Assembly (NCBI RefSeq): GCF_000747095.1 | Contig: NZ_JQGL01000023.1 | Span: 1 to 39,294 of the forward strand | Length of the DNA stretch: 39,294 bases | DNA from: Sulfuricurvum sp. MLSB | GTDB taxonomy: Bacteria > Campylobacterota > Campylobacteria > Campylobacterales > Sulfurimonadaceae | Direction: 5' to 3' | Shown here: positions 16,241 to 24,139 of the stretch, piece after piece | Position numbering within the stretch: position 1 is the stretch's first letter | Layout of the letters: each line of letters begins with the position of its first letter | Program-made: the position numbers and the translations under genes | The notes under the pieces: generated by a model | Database searches by the model: none | What the model was told of the DNA's origin: nothing | The model's input: the letters and a program-made list of their open reading frames with translations, nothing else

Positions 16241-17212
16241 TCAAATCATATACTTTTGGGCGTCATTGCGTCCGAGGTCGCTAACGGTCGTTAGCGGCAC
16301 ACCTCCGAAATCGAGCGTCTGCTCCCCTTCAAATCCCGCTTTGCAATAGGCCAGAATCAGTTTTGCCGCCAATGTTTTGTCGTTATCGGTTGCCGTTTCG
16401 GTAATCAGGGAGCGGGGGCCGATGAGCTCCGTGGTGACGTGGAGATATTTGGGGTTTTCGATTTCAGAAAGCTTTTCATTTTCTTCGGCATTGCGCCCGA
16501 TGATCAGCTTGGCTCCCTCCGGAAGCCGGAGTTGGCGGCCGTATTTGAGTGTCGGGATATCGGCAATCTCGAACGTGTCGTGCGCGATGAAATCGCGGAT
16601 TTTACGGGAAAAATGCTCGTCCGTAAGGAGGCATCCCCCTCCGGGAGCTTCGTAATCGGTTAGGCCGAATTGCTCTGCCAGTTCCATCTGGCGGTCGCGA
16701 TTACGCCCGACGATATTTTCAAGCTTTTCGCGATCGACCCAGCCGTTGGTTTCGGCTATGGTCGGTTCAAGCGATTTGGCGCTCATCGGGCGCAGCAGCA
16801 GCCCTCCGCAATTGCTCATATTAAGAACTTTGTCCAGCGATTCGCGGTTCTGGCTCATCGGGCGCTGTCCCAGCACCTCGCCGCTGATGAGAAAGCTTGC
16901 TCCCCACTCTTCCATAAGCCGTTTGGCTACCTCGAACATTTTGGCGTGGCAGTCGATACAGGGGTTGAAATGCTTGCCGTAGCCGTATTTCGGGGTGAAC
17001 AGCACTTCACGGATGTATTCGTCGCGGATATCGACGCTGCGAAACTCCGCTCCTACCTGCGCGCACATATTTTGCATGTGTGCCAGACGGTCTTTGGTCG
17101 ATCCGAATCCCGTGTTGATGTTGCAGGCGATCACCTCGATTCCCTGATCGATGATCAGTTTCATCGCGAGTGTCGAATCCAATCCCCCGCTGAAGAGTGC
17201 TATGGCTTTCAT
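16241..17212 (-). CDS. PP-loop ATPase, ThiI/MnmA-related, possible tRNA-modifying enzyme
   Basis: The 323-residue protein begins with an ATP pyrophosphatase PP-loop (FSGGLDST, residues 8-15), the hallmark of adenylating enzymes such as MnmA, ThiI and QueC. A conserved Cys pair follows in NPCIDCHAKMF (about 83-93), then GEVLGQRPMSQNR, and GGGCLLT, whose Cys could carry sulfur. It lacks a THUMP domain, so it is not full ThiI. The C-terminal third (LKYGRQLRLPEGAKLIIGRN onward) resembles a small RNA-related domain found in the same family. It follows dnaG after 10 bp with SD AAAGGA, so the two are co-transcribed. The substrate is unknown; tRNA sulfur modification is the favoured guess. Confidence 0.75.
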   Translation of the reverse strand: MKAIALFSGGLDSTLAMKLIIDQGIEVIACNINTGFGSTKDRLAHMQNMCAQVGAEFRSVDIRDEYIREVLFTPKYGYGKHFNPCIDCHAKMFEVAKRLMEEWGASFLISGEVLGQRPMSQNRESLDKVLNMSNCGGLLLRPMSAKSLEPTIAETNGWVDREKLENIVGRNRDRQMELAEQFGLTDYEAPGGGCLLTDEHFSRKIRDFIAHDTFEIADIPTLKYGRQLRLPEGAKLIIGRNAEENEKLSEIENPKYLHVTTELIGPRSLITETATDNDKTLAAKLILAYCKAGFEGEQTLDFGGVPLTTVSDLGRNDAQKYMI

Positions 17213-17222
17213 GTGTTTCCTT

Positions 17223-18866
17223 TTATCCCAGCGGTACCAGTTCCCCTTTTTTGAGGCGTCCGATTTTATCGCGGTATTGACGTATCAAATACGACTTTTG
17301 GTCGAATGATACCGAATTTTGGGTTGTGACTTTTTTGAGTTCCCGGTTGTAATGGGTTATTAAGAACGTTATAAGCTCCTGTTTCAACCCCTCGTCCCCT
17401 TCAAAAGAGCGGATTCGATCGTCCATCAGCAGGGCGCTGAGGCGAGGATCGTCCGTATTTCCCCGCAAGGCGGATTCGAATTCGTTGCCGTGGTATTGGA
17501 GCAATGTGGGATCGATGAAATCAAGAAGTGAATCGATGATATGGGGACGTTCCAAAAGGGTTTTGGTCAGACTCAGCTCCCAGACGTCGTGGTGGGAAAA
17601 ATTGATCGGTTGAGCGGCGGCGTTTTTCCCTTGGCCTATTCGGATCAGCGAAGGAGAAACCCCCAGCTTTGAGGCGAGATAGGGACGGTACTCTTCTTGC
17701 AGGAGAGGAGAGAGGGTTTTGAGAAAACCGACGGATTCGTGCAAGGCGGCTTCTTTGGCCTTGGGATCGCGCAGGTCGTAGAGGGCGATGGTTTCGGAGA
17801 TGACGAATTCGATAAAAGGGATCGGACGGCGCAGAAGGGCGCCGAGCTGTTCAATCTCGCCGTTTTTGACCATATCGGCGGGGTCCAGGCCCCCTTCGAA
17901 CAAGACCACCCCTCCGTCAAATCCGCTCGCACTGAGGAGTCTGGAGGCCTTGAGCGCCGCGGCCCTTCCCGCTTTGTCGCCGTCGTAGGCGAGCAGTATT
18001 TTCGGCTCTCCTTTGCGCAGCAGAGGAAGATGCTCCGCGGTCAGCGCCGTTCCCAGCGTCGCAACGGCATGGGTGAACCCCGCCTGATGGAGCATCACGA
18101 CGTCGAGGTATCCCTCGGTGACGATGATCTCGCGGCGGCGGAAGATCGTGTCTCGGGCGAGATGATAGGCGTACAGGAGGCGCGATTTATTGAACAATGC
18201 CGTCTGCGGGGAGTTGACGTATTTGGCCTGATGCCCCGTGATGGTCCGTCCTCCGAACCCGACGATGGCTCCGCTGGGCGAATGGATCGGAAAGGTGATC
18301 CGTTCGATAAATCGGGCAAAGAGCTTCCCGTCTTCCCCTTTTCCCAGCGCACCCTGCTCCAATGCTTCGGCCGTCGGGAGGCGCCGTTGTTCCAAAAAAC
18401 GGATCGTCTCATACGAAGCGGGGGCATAGCCGACGCCGAAGCGCTCGATGCTGGAAGCGTAAATGCCCCGTTCGTTCAGATACTCCTGCGCGGTGCGGTT
18501 TTGTTCGAAAAGTTTCTGGTACCACTCGTTGAGGGTCTCCAAGAGGTTGGAACGTTTTTTTTGAGAGCCGCCCTCGGTGTAGTGGAGGGTGAAGTTGGTT
18601 GAAGCCGCGAGTTTTTCGATGGCTTCGGGATAGTTGAGCTTTTCGTACTCCATGACGAATTTGATCGAATCTCCGTGCACTCCGCATCCGAAACAATGAT
18701 AGGTCTGACGTGCGGGATTGACGACGAAACTAGGGGACTTTTCATCGTGAAACGGGCACGGGGCTTTAAAGCTGGAGCCTGCACGTTTGAGTTCGACATA
18801 GGAACCGACGACATCAACGATGTCCAGACGCGCTTTGAGGGCATCTATGGAGTCTTGGGTAATCAT
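17223..18866 (-). CDS. dnaG: DNA primase DnaG
   Basis: DnaG makes RNA primers for chromosome replication. The 547-residue protein is slightly short, as usual in Campylobacterota. It starts with a CHC2 zinc ribbon (Cys37, His40, Cys58, Cys61 in CPFH...CFGC), followed by the catalytic core with GFGGRTI. The TOPRIM metal-binding sites are visible as TEGYLDV and AYDGDKAG. The divergent C-terminal region should contact DnaB. In many bacteria rpsU-dnaG-rpoD is one operon; here rpsU is next door but transcribed in the opposite direction from an 86-bp shared intergenic region, and dnaG is followed by a PP-loop gene. Confidence 0.96.
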   Translation of the reverse strand: MITQDSIDALKARLDIVDVVGSYVELKRAGSSFKAPCPFHDEKSPSFVVNPARQTYHCFGCGVHGDSIKFVMEYEKLNYPEAIEKLAASTNFTLHYTEGGSQKKRSNLLETLNEWYQKLFEQNRTAQEYLNERGIYASSIERFGVGYAPASYETIRFLEQRRLPTAEALEQGALGKGEDGKLFARFIERITFPIHSPSGAIVGFGGRTITGHQAKYVNSPQTALFNKSRLLYAYHLARDTIFRRREIIVTEGYLDVVMLHQAGFTHAVATLGTALTAEHLPLLRKGEPKILLAYDGDKAGRAAALKASRLLSASGFDGGVVLFEGGLDPADMVKNGEIEQLGALLRRPIPFIEFVISETIALYDLRDPKAKEAALHESVGFLKTLSPLLQEEYRPYLASKLGVSPSLIRIGQGKNAAAQPINFSHHDVWELSLTKTLLERPHIIDSLLDFIDPTLLQYHGNEFESALRGNTDDPRLSALLMDDRIRSFEGDEGLKQELITFLITHYNRELKKVTTQNSVSFDQKSYLIRQYRDKIGRLKKGELVPLG

Positions 18867-18904
18867 GAAACTATTTTAGCGTAATGGTGCTTTAGGTAAA
18901 TATT

Positions 18905-18915
18905 TATGCTATAAT
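18905..18915 (+). promoter_or_regulatory. Extended -10 promoter of rpsU
   Basis: TATGCTATAAT contains a perfect TATAAT (18910-18915) with a TGC extension, 37 bp upstream of the rpsU ATG. The downstream TTCGCG also follows the TATAAT before typA (38280). No clear -35 hexamer is needed with the extended -10. Confidence 0.7.
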
Positions 18916-18952
18916 TCGCGTTCAAAATTTTAAATAGAAAGTGGGTGATTGC

Positions 18953-19165
18953 ATGCCTGGTATTATCTTACGCCAAGATGATAACTTTGATGCCGCTTAC
19001 CGCCGTTTCAAGAAACAAACAGATCGTAATCTGGTTGTTACTGAAGCTCGTGCTCGCCGTAACCACGTTACCGAGACCGAAAAGCGCAAGCAGTTCAAAA
19101 TCAGCGCTCGCAAAAAGATGCTGAAACGTCTGTACATGATGCGACGTTACGAATCACGCCTGTAA
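18953..19165 (+). CDS. rpsU: 30S ribosomal protein S21
   Basis: S21 is a small basic protein of the 30S platform that supports mRNA selection during initiation. The 70 residues are typical in length, starting [20 protein letters not shown] and rich in Arg/Lys ([19 protein letters not shown]). ATG 18953 is chosen over an in-frame GTG four codons upstream because S21 proteins begin at MPG. The bases GGGTGA just upstream act as a modest SD. The gene has a strong extended -10 promoter and is followed by a stable hairpin, so it is probably monocistronic. Confidence 0.97.
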   Translation: MPGIILRQDDNFDAAYRRFKKQTDRNLVVTEARARRNHVTETEKRKQFKISARKKMLKRLYMMRRYESRL

Positions 19166-19193
19166 TTTCAAGCGCTTCGGCGCTTGGATTACA
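19161..19193 (+). terminator. Hairpin after rpsU
   Basis: The core stem CAAGCGC (19169-19175) and GCGCTTG (19180-19186) closes a TTCG tetraloop, flanked by TGTAAT/ATTACA that extend the stem. It overlaps the rpsU stop codon. Only a CT-rich tract follows, not a clear T run, so it may stabilise or terminate the short rpsU transcript. Confidence 0.65.
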
Positions 19194-19273
19194 CCTCTTC
19201 TCCTCCAAATAACCCTCCCTTTAAAAACCGTGTGTTACACTTGCGATACCAATTTACACGCAAGGCTCAATCC

Positions 19274-20437
19274 ATGCTCTTTAGCGCACCTCTTAAAAGC
19301 AATTCGAAAAAAATCATGTTGTTAGGCTCCGGCGAACTCGGTAAAGAGGTCGCTATCGAAGCACAGCGTTTGGGGATCGAAGTGATCGCCGTCGACCGTT
19401 ACGCACATGCTCCGGCACACCTCGTTGCCAATCGGTCCCATGTGGTGAACATGCAAGACAAAGAGGCGGTGCTCAAACTGATCCGCAAAGAGAAGCCCGA
19501 TTTCATTCTCCCTGAGATCGAAGCGATCAGCATCGATGCGCTCTTTGAAGCGGAAGCGGAAGGGTTTTGCGTTATCCCCAATGCCGAAGCGGTCAACAAA
19601 ACGATGAACCGCAAAAACATCCGTAAATTCGCCGCCGAGGATCTGGGGCTTAAAACAAGCCGTTACCATTTCGTTAGTACCTACGAGGCGCTGTGCGAAG
19701 CGGCCGAAGACGTCGGATTCCCGTGCGTCATCAAACCGGTCATGAGCTCTTCGGGACACGGACAAAGCATCGCCCGCACCCGCGAGGACCTTCCGGCTTC
19801 TTGGGAAATCGCCAAAGAGGCGCGCGGCGACGCAAGCGAGCTGATCGTCGAGGAGTTCGTCCGGTTTGACTACGAGATCACCCTTCTCACCGCCCGCAAC
19901 GGCAATGAAACGGTCTTCTGCGAACCGATCGGCCATATCCAGAAAGGGGGCGACTACGTTTTCAGCTGGCAGCCGATGGAGATGTCCAAAAAGGCCCTCA
20001 AGCGCTCTCAAAAAATTGCCAAAACGATCACTGACGGGCTGGGCGGCAAAGGGCTTTTCGGCGTCGAACTGTTCGTCAAAGGCGATGAGGTCTATTTCAG
20101 CGAAGTGAGTCCCCGCCCGCACGACACGGGGATGGTGACCCTCATCACCCAAAGCCAGAGCGAGTTTGCATTGCACGTACGCGCCGTACTGGGATTGCCT
20201 CTTGGGTTTACCTTCTACGGCGAAGGGGCGAGCGCGGCGTTCAAATCCGAAACCGAGTCGGAGCTTCCGGTGATCGATGTCGCCGACGAGCTTTTCGACG
20301 AAAAAACGTACGTGCGCGTATTCGGAAAACCCGAATCGCACGCAGGTCGCCGCATGGCGGTATTGCTCGTCCTGGACAAAGCGTCCAAAGCGCTCAAAAA
20401 AGCGAAGAAGCTGATCAAGAAAATCAAGGACGCGTAA
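19274..20437 (+). CDS. purT: Formate-dependent phosphoribosylglycinamide formyltransferase (GAR transformylase 2)
   Basis: PurT makes formyl-GAR from GAR, formate and ATP in purine synthesis without folate. From ATG 19274 the protein has 387 residues, close to E. coli PurT (392). The start is supported by SD AAGG at 19262-19265; a longer frame upstream begins inside the rpsU hairpin. It shows the ATP-grasp layout: N-terminal [20 protein letters not shown], the GAR-site ILPEIEAI, an ATP-binding lid with [15 protein letters not shown], and catalytic residues around [24 protein letters not shown]. It is followed after four bases by a dehydrogenase gene, likely co-transcribed. Confidence 0.95.
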   Translation: MLFSAPLKSNSKKIMLLGSGELGKEVAIEAQRLGIEVIAVDRYAHAPAHLVANRSHVVNMQDKEAVLKLIRKEKPDFILPEIEAISIDALFEAEAEGFCVIPNAEAVNKTMNRKNIRKFAAEDLGLKTSRYHFVSTYEALCEAAEDVGFPCVIKPVMSSSGHGQSIARTREDLPASWEIAKEARGDASELIVEEFVRFDYEITLLTARNGNETVFCEPIGHIQKGGDYVFSWQPMEMSKKALKRSQKIAKTITDGLGGKGLFGVELFVKGDEVYFSEVSPRPHDTGMVTLITQSQSEFALHVRAVLGLPLGFTFYGEGASAAFKSETESELPVIDVADELFDEKTYVRVFGKPESHAGRRMAVLLVLDKASKALKKAKKLIKKIKDA

Positions 20438-20441
20438 GCGG

Positions 20442-21377
20442 ATGAAGATTGCAATACTGGATGCGCTAACGTACGGTGATACGTCGTTAGAGGTTTTTAA
20501 AACGCTCGGCGACGTCACCGTCTATCAAACGACGATTCCCGAAGAGACTGCGGAACGAGTCCGCGACGCCGAGGTGATCGTGACGAACAAGGCCGTGATT
20601 AATGACGCCGTGATGGAAGCCGCACCCGCACTCAAGCTTATCTGCGTCGCGGCGACGGGGATGAACAATATCGATCACGATGCGGCGGCACGGCGGGGGA
20701 TTACGGTCAAAAACGTCGCGGGATATTCGACGGATTCCGTTGTTCAGCACACGTTCAGCCTCCTTTTTTACCTGATGGGACATTCGCGCTATTACGACGA
20801 ATACGTCAAAGCGGGAGAGTGGCAGAAAGAGGCGGTATTCGCCCATATCGGACCGTCGTTTAGCGAACTGCGCGGGAAAAAATGGGGGATTATCGGGCTG
20901 GGCGAGATCGGGTGCAATGTCGCCCGTGTCGCGAAGGCTTTCGGGGCCGAGGTGTGGTATTACTCGACGTCGGGCAAAAACGTGAGCGAGGAGTTCGAGC
21001 AAACGACGCTCTCGCGTCTGGTCGAAAACAGCGATGTGATCTCGATCCATGCGCCGCTCAATGCCCAAACGCAGAACCTCATCTCCCATTCCGAACTGCT
21101 GCAGATGAAAGACGGGGCCGTTTTGCTGAATCTCGGGCGGGGCGGCATCGTCGATGAGGACGCGTTGTCGGTCATTATCGACGTCAAGCCGATCTACGTC
21201 GGACTGGATGTTTTGGCACAGGAACCGATGAAAAAATCCCATCCGCTCCTGAGCGTTCAGCACCCCGAACGCCTTTACCTGACGCCTCATATCGCATGGA
21301 CCTCACGCGAAGCGCGCGAACGTCTGATCGCGGCAACGGCCGAGAATATCCGTACCTTTTTAAAACAGCCGCAATAA
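20442..21377 (+). CDS. D-2-hydroxyacid dehydrogenase (glycerate/lactate dehydrogenase family)
   Basis: The 311-residue NAD-dependent dehydrogenase has the Rossmann motif GIIGLGEIG (about 149-157). It also has the catalytic Arg in LNLGRGGIVDE, Glu in LDVLAQEP and His in LTPHIAWTS, all in the order of the D-isomer-specific 2-hydroxyacid dehydrogenase family. The size and N-terminal ATGMNNID favour hydroxypyruvate/glycerate reductase (HprA-like) over SerA, which would carry an ACT domain. The substrate is not proven. It follows purT by four bases, and its last 18 bp overlap the convergent AEC transporter gene. Confidence 0.88.
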   Translation: MKIAILDALTYGDTSLEVFKTLGDVTVYQTTIPEETAERVRDAEVIVTNKAVINDAVMEAAPALKLICVAATGMNNIDHDAAARRGITVKNVAGYSTDSVVQHTFSLLFYLMGHSRYYDEYVKAGEWQKEAVFAHIGPSFSELRGKKWGIIGLGEIGCNVARVAKAFGAEVWYYSTSGKNVSEEFEQTTLSRLVENSDVISIHAPLNAQTQNLISHSELLQMKDGAVLLNLGRGGIVDEDALSVIIDVKPIYVGLDVLAQEPMKKSHPLLSVQHPERLYLTPHIAWTSREARERLIAATAENIRTFLKQPQ

Positions 21378-22265
21378 CGCCGGCAAAACGAGGGCAATCC
21401 CCAAAAACGCTACCGAGGTGAGAAACACCTGCACCGTCACGGTGCGGGGAGCGCAGTTGTACAGCGATGCGAGGTTGACGTTCGCAACGGCCAGCGGCAC
21501 TAACAGCTCCAAAAACAAAATCCCCTTGATCATCGGTTCCATCTCGACGTATTGCAAGACGATAAACGTCAGGAGCGGTATCAGAAGAAATTTGGTGCTT
21601 CCCACCCATGCGGTGAGGCGAAGATTGATTTCGGTCATTTTAATCCCGTAGAGATAAATCCCGAACAGCACCAGCTGCATCGTCATCGACGCATACGCTC
21701 CCATCATCAGCGTTTTGTCGACGGCGGGGCTGGGGACGTAATGGATCAGATTGAGAGCAATCGCGACAAGCGCCGCCCACAGGACCGGAAGCTTGAGGAT
21801 GTTCATGAGCGAACCGCGCACGCTGAATTCGCCGCGCGAATAGTAAAAGACCCCGACGGTATAGACGACAAAGACATTGACGAGATTGATCAGCGTCGTA
21901 TACGGCACGCTCTCTTCCCCGAATACGGCGATCCCCAGAGGTACGCCGAGATTTCCCGTGTTTCCGATCAGCGCGGCGACGGTCGCGATGGAGCGCTCTT
22001 TGGTGTCCGTGAACAGCATCCGAGCCAGCGGAATCATCAACAGCAGCGATAGAAGGGTGATTCCGAGATACAGCGTCGGAGCAAAGAGCAGTCCGGTATC
22101 GATGGGGCGTTTGAGCAATCCCCAGAAGGTCAGAAATATTTGCAGAAAATAAACGCTGATCAGTGTGATCGTACGGTCGTCTATTTTTTCTTTGAACGCC
22201 CATTTCGCCCCGAAACCGACGGCGATGAAAAGATAGATTCCGAGGATTGAGAACAGGGTTTGCAT
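21360..22265 (-). CDS. AEC family (auxin efflux carrier/malonate) transporter
   Basis: This 301-residue membrane protein has about ten hydrophobic helices in the two inverted halves typical of the auxin efflux carrier family, whose bacterial members export or import organic acids. A family-typical segment is LIGNTGNLGVPLGIAVFG (about residue 99), with the N-T/G-N-L-G-P pattern at a helix break. The second half has the matching LVPLAVANVNLASLYN. No partner enzyme is adjacent except the 2-hydroxyacid dehydrogenase, whose 3' end it overlaps by 18 bp. The substrate is unknown. Confidence 0.85.
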   Translation of the reverse strand: MQTLFSILGIYLFIAVGFGAKWAFKEKIDDRTITLISVYFLQIFLTFWGLLKRPIDTGLLFAPTLYLGITLLSLLLMIPLARMLFTDTKERSIATVAALIGNTGNLGVPLGIAVFGEESVPYTTLINLVNVFVVYTVGVFYYSRGEFSVRGSLMNILKLPVLWAALVAIALNLIHYVPSPAVDKTLMMGAYASMTMQLVLFGIYLYGIKMTEINLRLTAWVGSTKFLLIPLLTFIVLQYVEMEPMIKGILFLELLVPLAVANVNLASLYNCAPRTVTVQVFLTSVAFLGIALVLPALLRLF

Positions 22266-22325
22266 AGTTTATTTTATCCAAAAAATTAGTCAATCTTTTT
22301 GAGTCTCGGCTAACGGGTGTTCGGG

Positions 22326-22347
22326 TACAATCGCGGCAATAAGGAGT
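22326..22347 (+). promoter_or_regulatory. -10 and strong SD before the frdA-like gene
   Basis: TACAAT (22326-22331) is followed by AAGGAGT (22341-22347), seven bases before ATG 22354. The leader would be only about 15 nt. No Pho-type half-site lies 10 bp upstream of this TACAAT. Confidence 0.45.
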
Positions 22348-22353
22348 CAAACG

Positions 22354-23955
22354 ATGCCAAAAGTATTGATTATCGGCAGCGGCGGTGCAGGGTTGGTGAG
22401 TGCATTGTCGGCATTCGAAGCGGGCGCAGAGGTCGTCGTCGCTTCCAAAAGCCTGCCGACCCGTTCGCAGACCTCGATGGCGCAGGGGGGAATGAACGCC
22501 GTATTGGGCGAAGACGACAGCGTCGAGAAGCATATAGAGGATACGCTGCGCTCGTCTGCCGGTCTGGGAGAAGAGAGCCGGATCGCGTTCATGTGCGACA
22601 ACGCCGCGGATGCGGTGCGCTGGTGCAACGCGATCGGGCTGCCTTTCAGCCGCGACGAATCGGGCGAAATCGCCCGCCGCCGTCTGGGAGGCGCTTCGGC
22701 CGCGCGTGCCTGTTACGCGCAGGATTACACGGGGCTTAAACTTCTGCATACGCTGTACGATCAGTGCCTGAAAGCGGGGATAACGTTTAAAAACGAGCGG
22801 TTTTTACTGAATCTGATCGTCGATCCCGAATCGAACCGGGTGCTGGGAGCGACGTTTTTGCACATCGAGACAGGCGAAGTCGAAGAGATCCGTGCCGATG
22901 CGGTGATCCTCGCTACCGGCGGATACGGCAATATTTACGGCAAGCACTCGACGAACTCGGTTCAAGCGACGGGAGACGGATTGGCGGCGGCGGTACGTGC
23001 GGGGGCAAAACTGGCCGATATGGAGTTTATCCAGTTCCATCCGACGGCACTCAAGCGTTCCTCGATTTTGATCTCTGAGAGCGCTCGCGGTGCGGGTGGG
23101 TATCTCCTGAATGCGCAGAATGAGCGTTTTACCGACGAGTTGGCTCCGCGTGATGTGGTGGCACGGGCGATACACGACGAGCTGGCTGCAAGCGGCGCAG
23201 TGTATCTCGATATCCGCCATCTGGGAGAATCGTTTGTCGATCATGAGCTCCCCCAAGAGCGCAAGCTCGCCCAAATTTACGAGGGGATCGATCCGGTGCA
23301 CGAGCTGATCCCGATCAAGCCCGCCGCCCATTACAGCATGGGGGGAATCGAGGTGAATGAATCGTGCATGAGTTGCGTGCAGGGGCTTTTCGCCGTCGGC
23401 GAATGTGCCAACCACAAAACCCACGGAGCCAACCGTCTGGGAGGCAATTCACTCCTTGAACTGGTCGTTTATGGACGCGAATGCGGCAAAAATGCAAGTG
23501 AATACGGAACCCGGCATCCCGCTCCCGATTTGGAAAACACGCAGTTTGCGAAAGATCAAAACTTTGTCCGTGGCGTCATGTATTTCACCAATCAGATCGA
23601 CTTTTACCAAAAGCAGGAGATGCTGGCGAACATTTTCTACAATAACGTCGGGCTTGTGCGTGATGACATGGGGCTTAAGGCGGTGCTGGGGGCGATTCGC
23701 CAGATGCAAAAAGAACTCCCCTTTATGGGGCCGCGCGACAAGTCGAAAGTCTGCAATACCAATCTGGTCGAATTTATCGAGTTCGGAAACAAGGTCGAGC
23801 TGGCTGAAATCATTGTCGTCAGTGCGATCAGCCGCGTCGAGAGCCGCGGAGCGCATTACCGCATCGACGCCCCCGCGCGCAATGATCAGATGTTCGGAGC
23901 TCACACAATCACATGGAAAGAGGACGGGGTATTATGTGCCGATTTTATGCAATAG
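22354..23955 (+). CDS. Fumarate reductase/succinate dehydrogenase flavoprotein, non-covalent FAD type
   Basis: The 533-residue flavoprotein interconverts fumarate and succinate. It has the FAD-binding GSGGAGLVSAL (8-18), the capping domain, the substrate-site HPTALKR, the catalytic Arg in SARGAGGYLLN, AAHYSMGGI and THGANRLGGNSLLE, plus a C-terminal helical domain. The position of the histidine that binds FAD covalently in FrdA/SdhA (R-S-H) is RSQ here (Gln39), so FAD should be bound non-covalently, as in L-aspartate oxidase and thiol:fumarate reductase TfrA. There is no Tat signal, so it is cytoplasmic. The downstream iron-sulfur subunit argues against NadB. A role in a reductive TCA cycle is plausible for this lineage. 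Confidence 0.85.
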   Translation: MPKVLIIGSGGAGLVSALSAFEAGAEVVVASKSLPTRSQTSMAQGGMNAVLGEDDSVEKHIEDTLRSSAGLGEESRIAFMCDNAADAVRWCNAIGLPFSRDESGEIARRRLGGASAARACYAQDYTGLKLLHTLYDQCLKAGITFKNERFLLNLIVDPESNRVLGATFLHIETGEVEEIRADAVILATGGYGNIYGKHSTNSVQATGDGLAAAVRAGAKLADMEFIQFHPTALKRSSILISESARGAGGYLLNAQNERFTDELAPRDVVARAIHDELAASGAVYLDIRHLGESFVDHELPQERKLAQIYEGIDPVHELIPIKPAAHYSMGGIEVNESCMSCVQGLFAVGECANHKTHGANRLGGNSLLELVVYGRECGKNASEYGTRHPAPDLENTQFAKDQNFVRGVMYFTNQIDFYQKQEMLANIFYNNVGLVRDDMGLKAVLGAIRQMQKELPFMGPRDKSKVCNTNLVEFIEFGNKVELAEIIVVSAISRVESRGAHYRIDAPARNDQMFGAHTITWKEDGVLCADFMQ

Positions 23956-24017
23956 ACCAAAATATAGATGATGATTTTGAAGATGATGAAGAGAATGAGC
24001 GAGAATGGTGCGATTGA
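23934..24017 (+). CDS. Candidate 27-residue acidic small protein overlapping the frdA-like 3' end
   Basis: An ATG inside the last codons of the flavoprotein gene (other frame) has a good SD-like AAAGAGGA (23917-23924) nine bases upstream. It encodes a very acidic peptide starting MCRFYAIDQN, with a run of Asp/Glu and ending REWCD. The 3' half lies outside the flavoprotein gene. The overlap and SD suggest translational coupling. It resembles no family I recognise and could be chance. Confidence 0.35.
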   Translation: MCRFYAIDQNIDDDFEDDEENEREWCD

Positions 24018-24139
24018 AGTGTGAATATATAAGCGCGGTGTACTGCGCGTGGGCTTCCTGCCGAAGGAAACACAGCGTTAGCGTAGTCAATCGGGATTTT
24101 ATTCCGATGATGTATAAAATAAATGGTTGGTGTGACTGA
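24005..24139 (+). CDS. Candidate 44-residue small ORF coupled to the frdB-like start
   Basis: This frame starts at ATG 24005, overlaps the previous small ORF by 13 bp, and ends with TGA sharing its A with the ATG of the iron-sulfur subunit (TGATG, 24137-24141). The product has four cysteines (LKCEY, VYCAWASC and the terminal WCD). The iron-sulfur gene has no convincing SD, so translation through this ORF could supply ribosomes by re-initiation. No family is recognised. Its C-terminal WCD repeats that of the preceding small ORF, reflecting a 12-bp near-repeat. Confidence 0.35.
   Translation: MVRLKCEYISAVYCAWASCRRKHSVSVVNRDFIPMMYKINGWCD
24006..24139 (+). repeat. Near-direct repeat bracketing 122 bp between frdA-like and frdB-like genes
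   Basis: TGGTGCGATTGA (24006-24017) and TGGTGTGACTGA (24128-24139) match at 10 of 12 positions with a 122-bp offset. The interval contains several short potential hairpins (for example ATCGGGA/TTCCGAT around 24092-24110). If the interval is removed, the first small ORF would abut the frdB-like ATG directly, so an insertion or tandem duplication is possible. No terminal inverted repeats are seen. Confidence 0.4.

Noticed and set aside
21640-22749. 369-codon minus-strand open frame spanning the AEC transporter and the start of the frdA-like gene
   Set aside because: Its product is Arg/His-rich low-complexity, it covers two well-supported genes in other frames, and it has no start signal.
22354-23955. 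Identification of the flavoprotein as L-aspartate oxidase (NadB)
   Set aside because: The absence of the covalent-FAD His fits NadB, but the downstream iron-sulfur subunit with three cluster motifs and the overall layout fit a fumarate reductase/TfrA type better.
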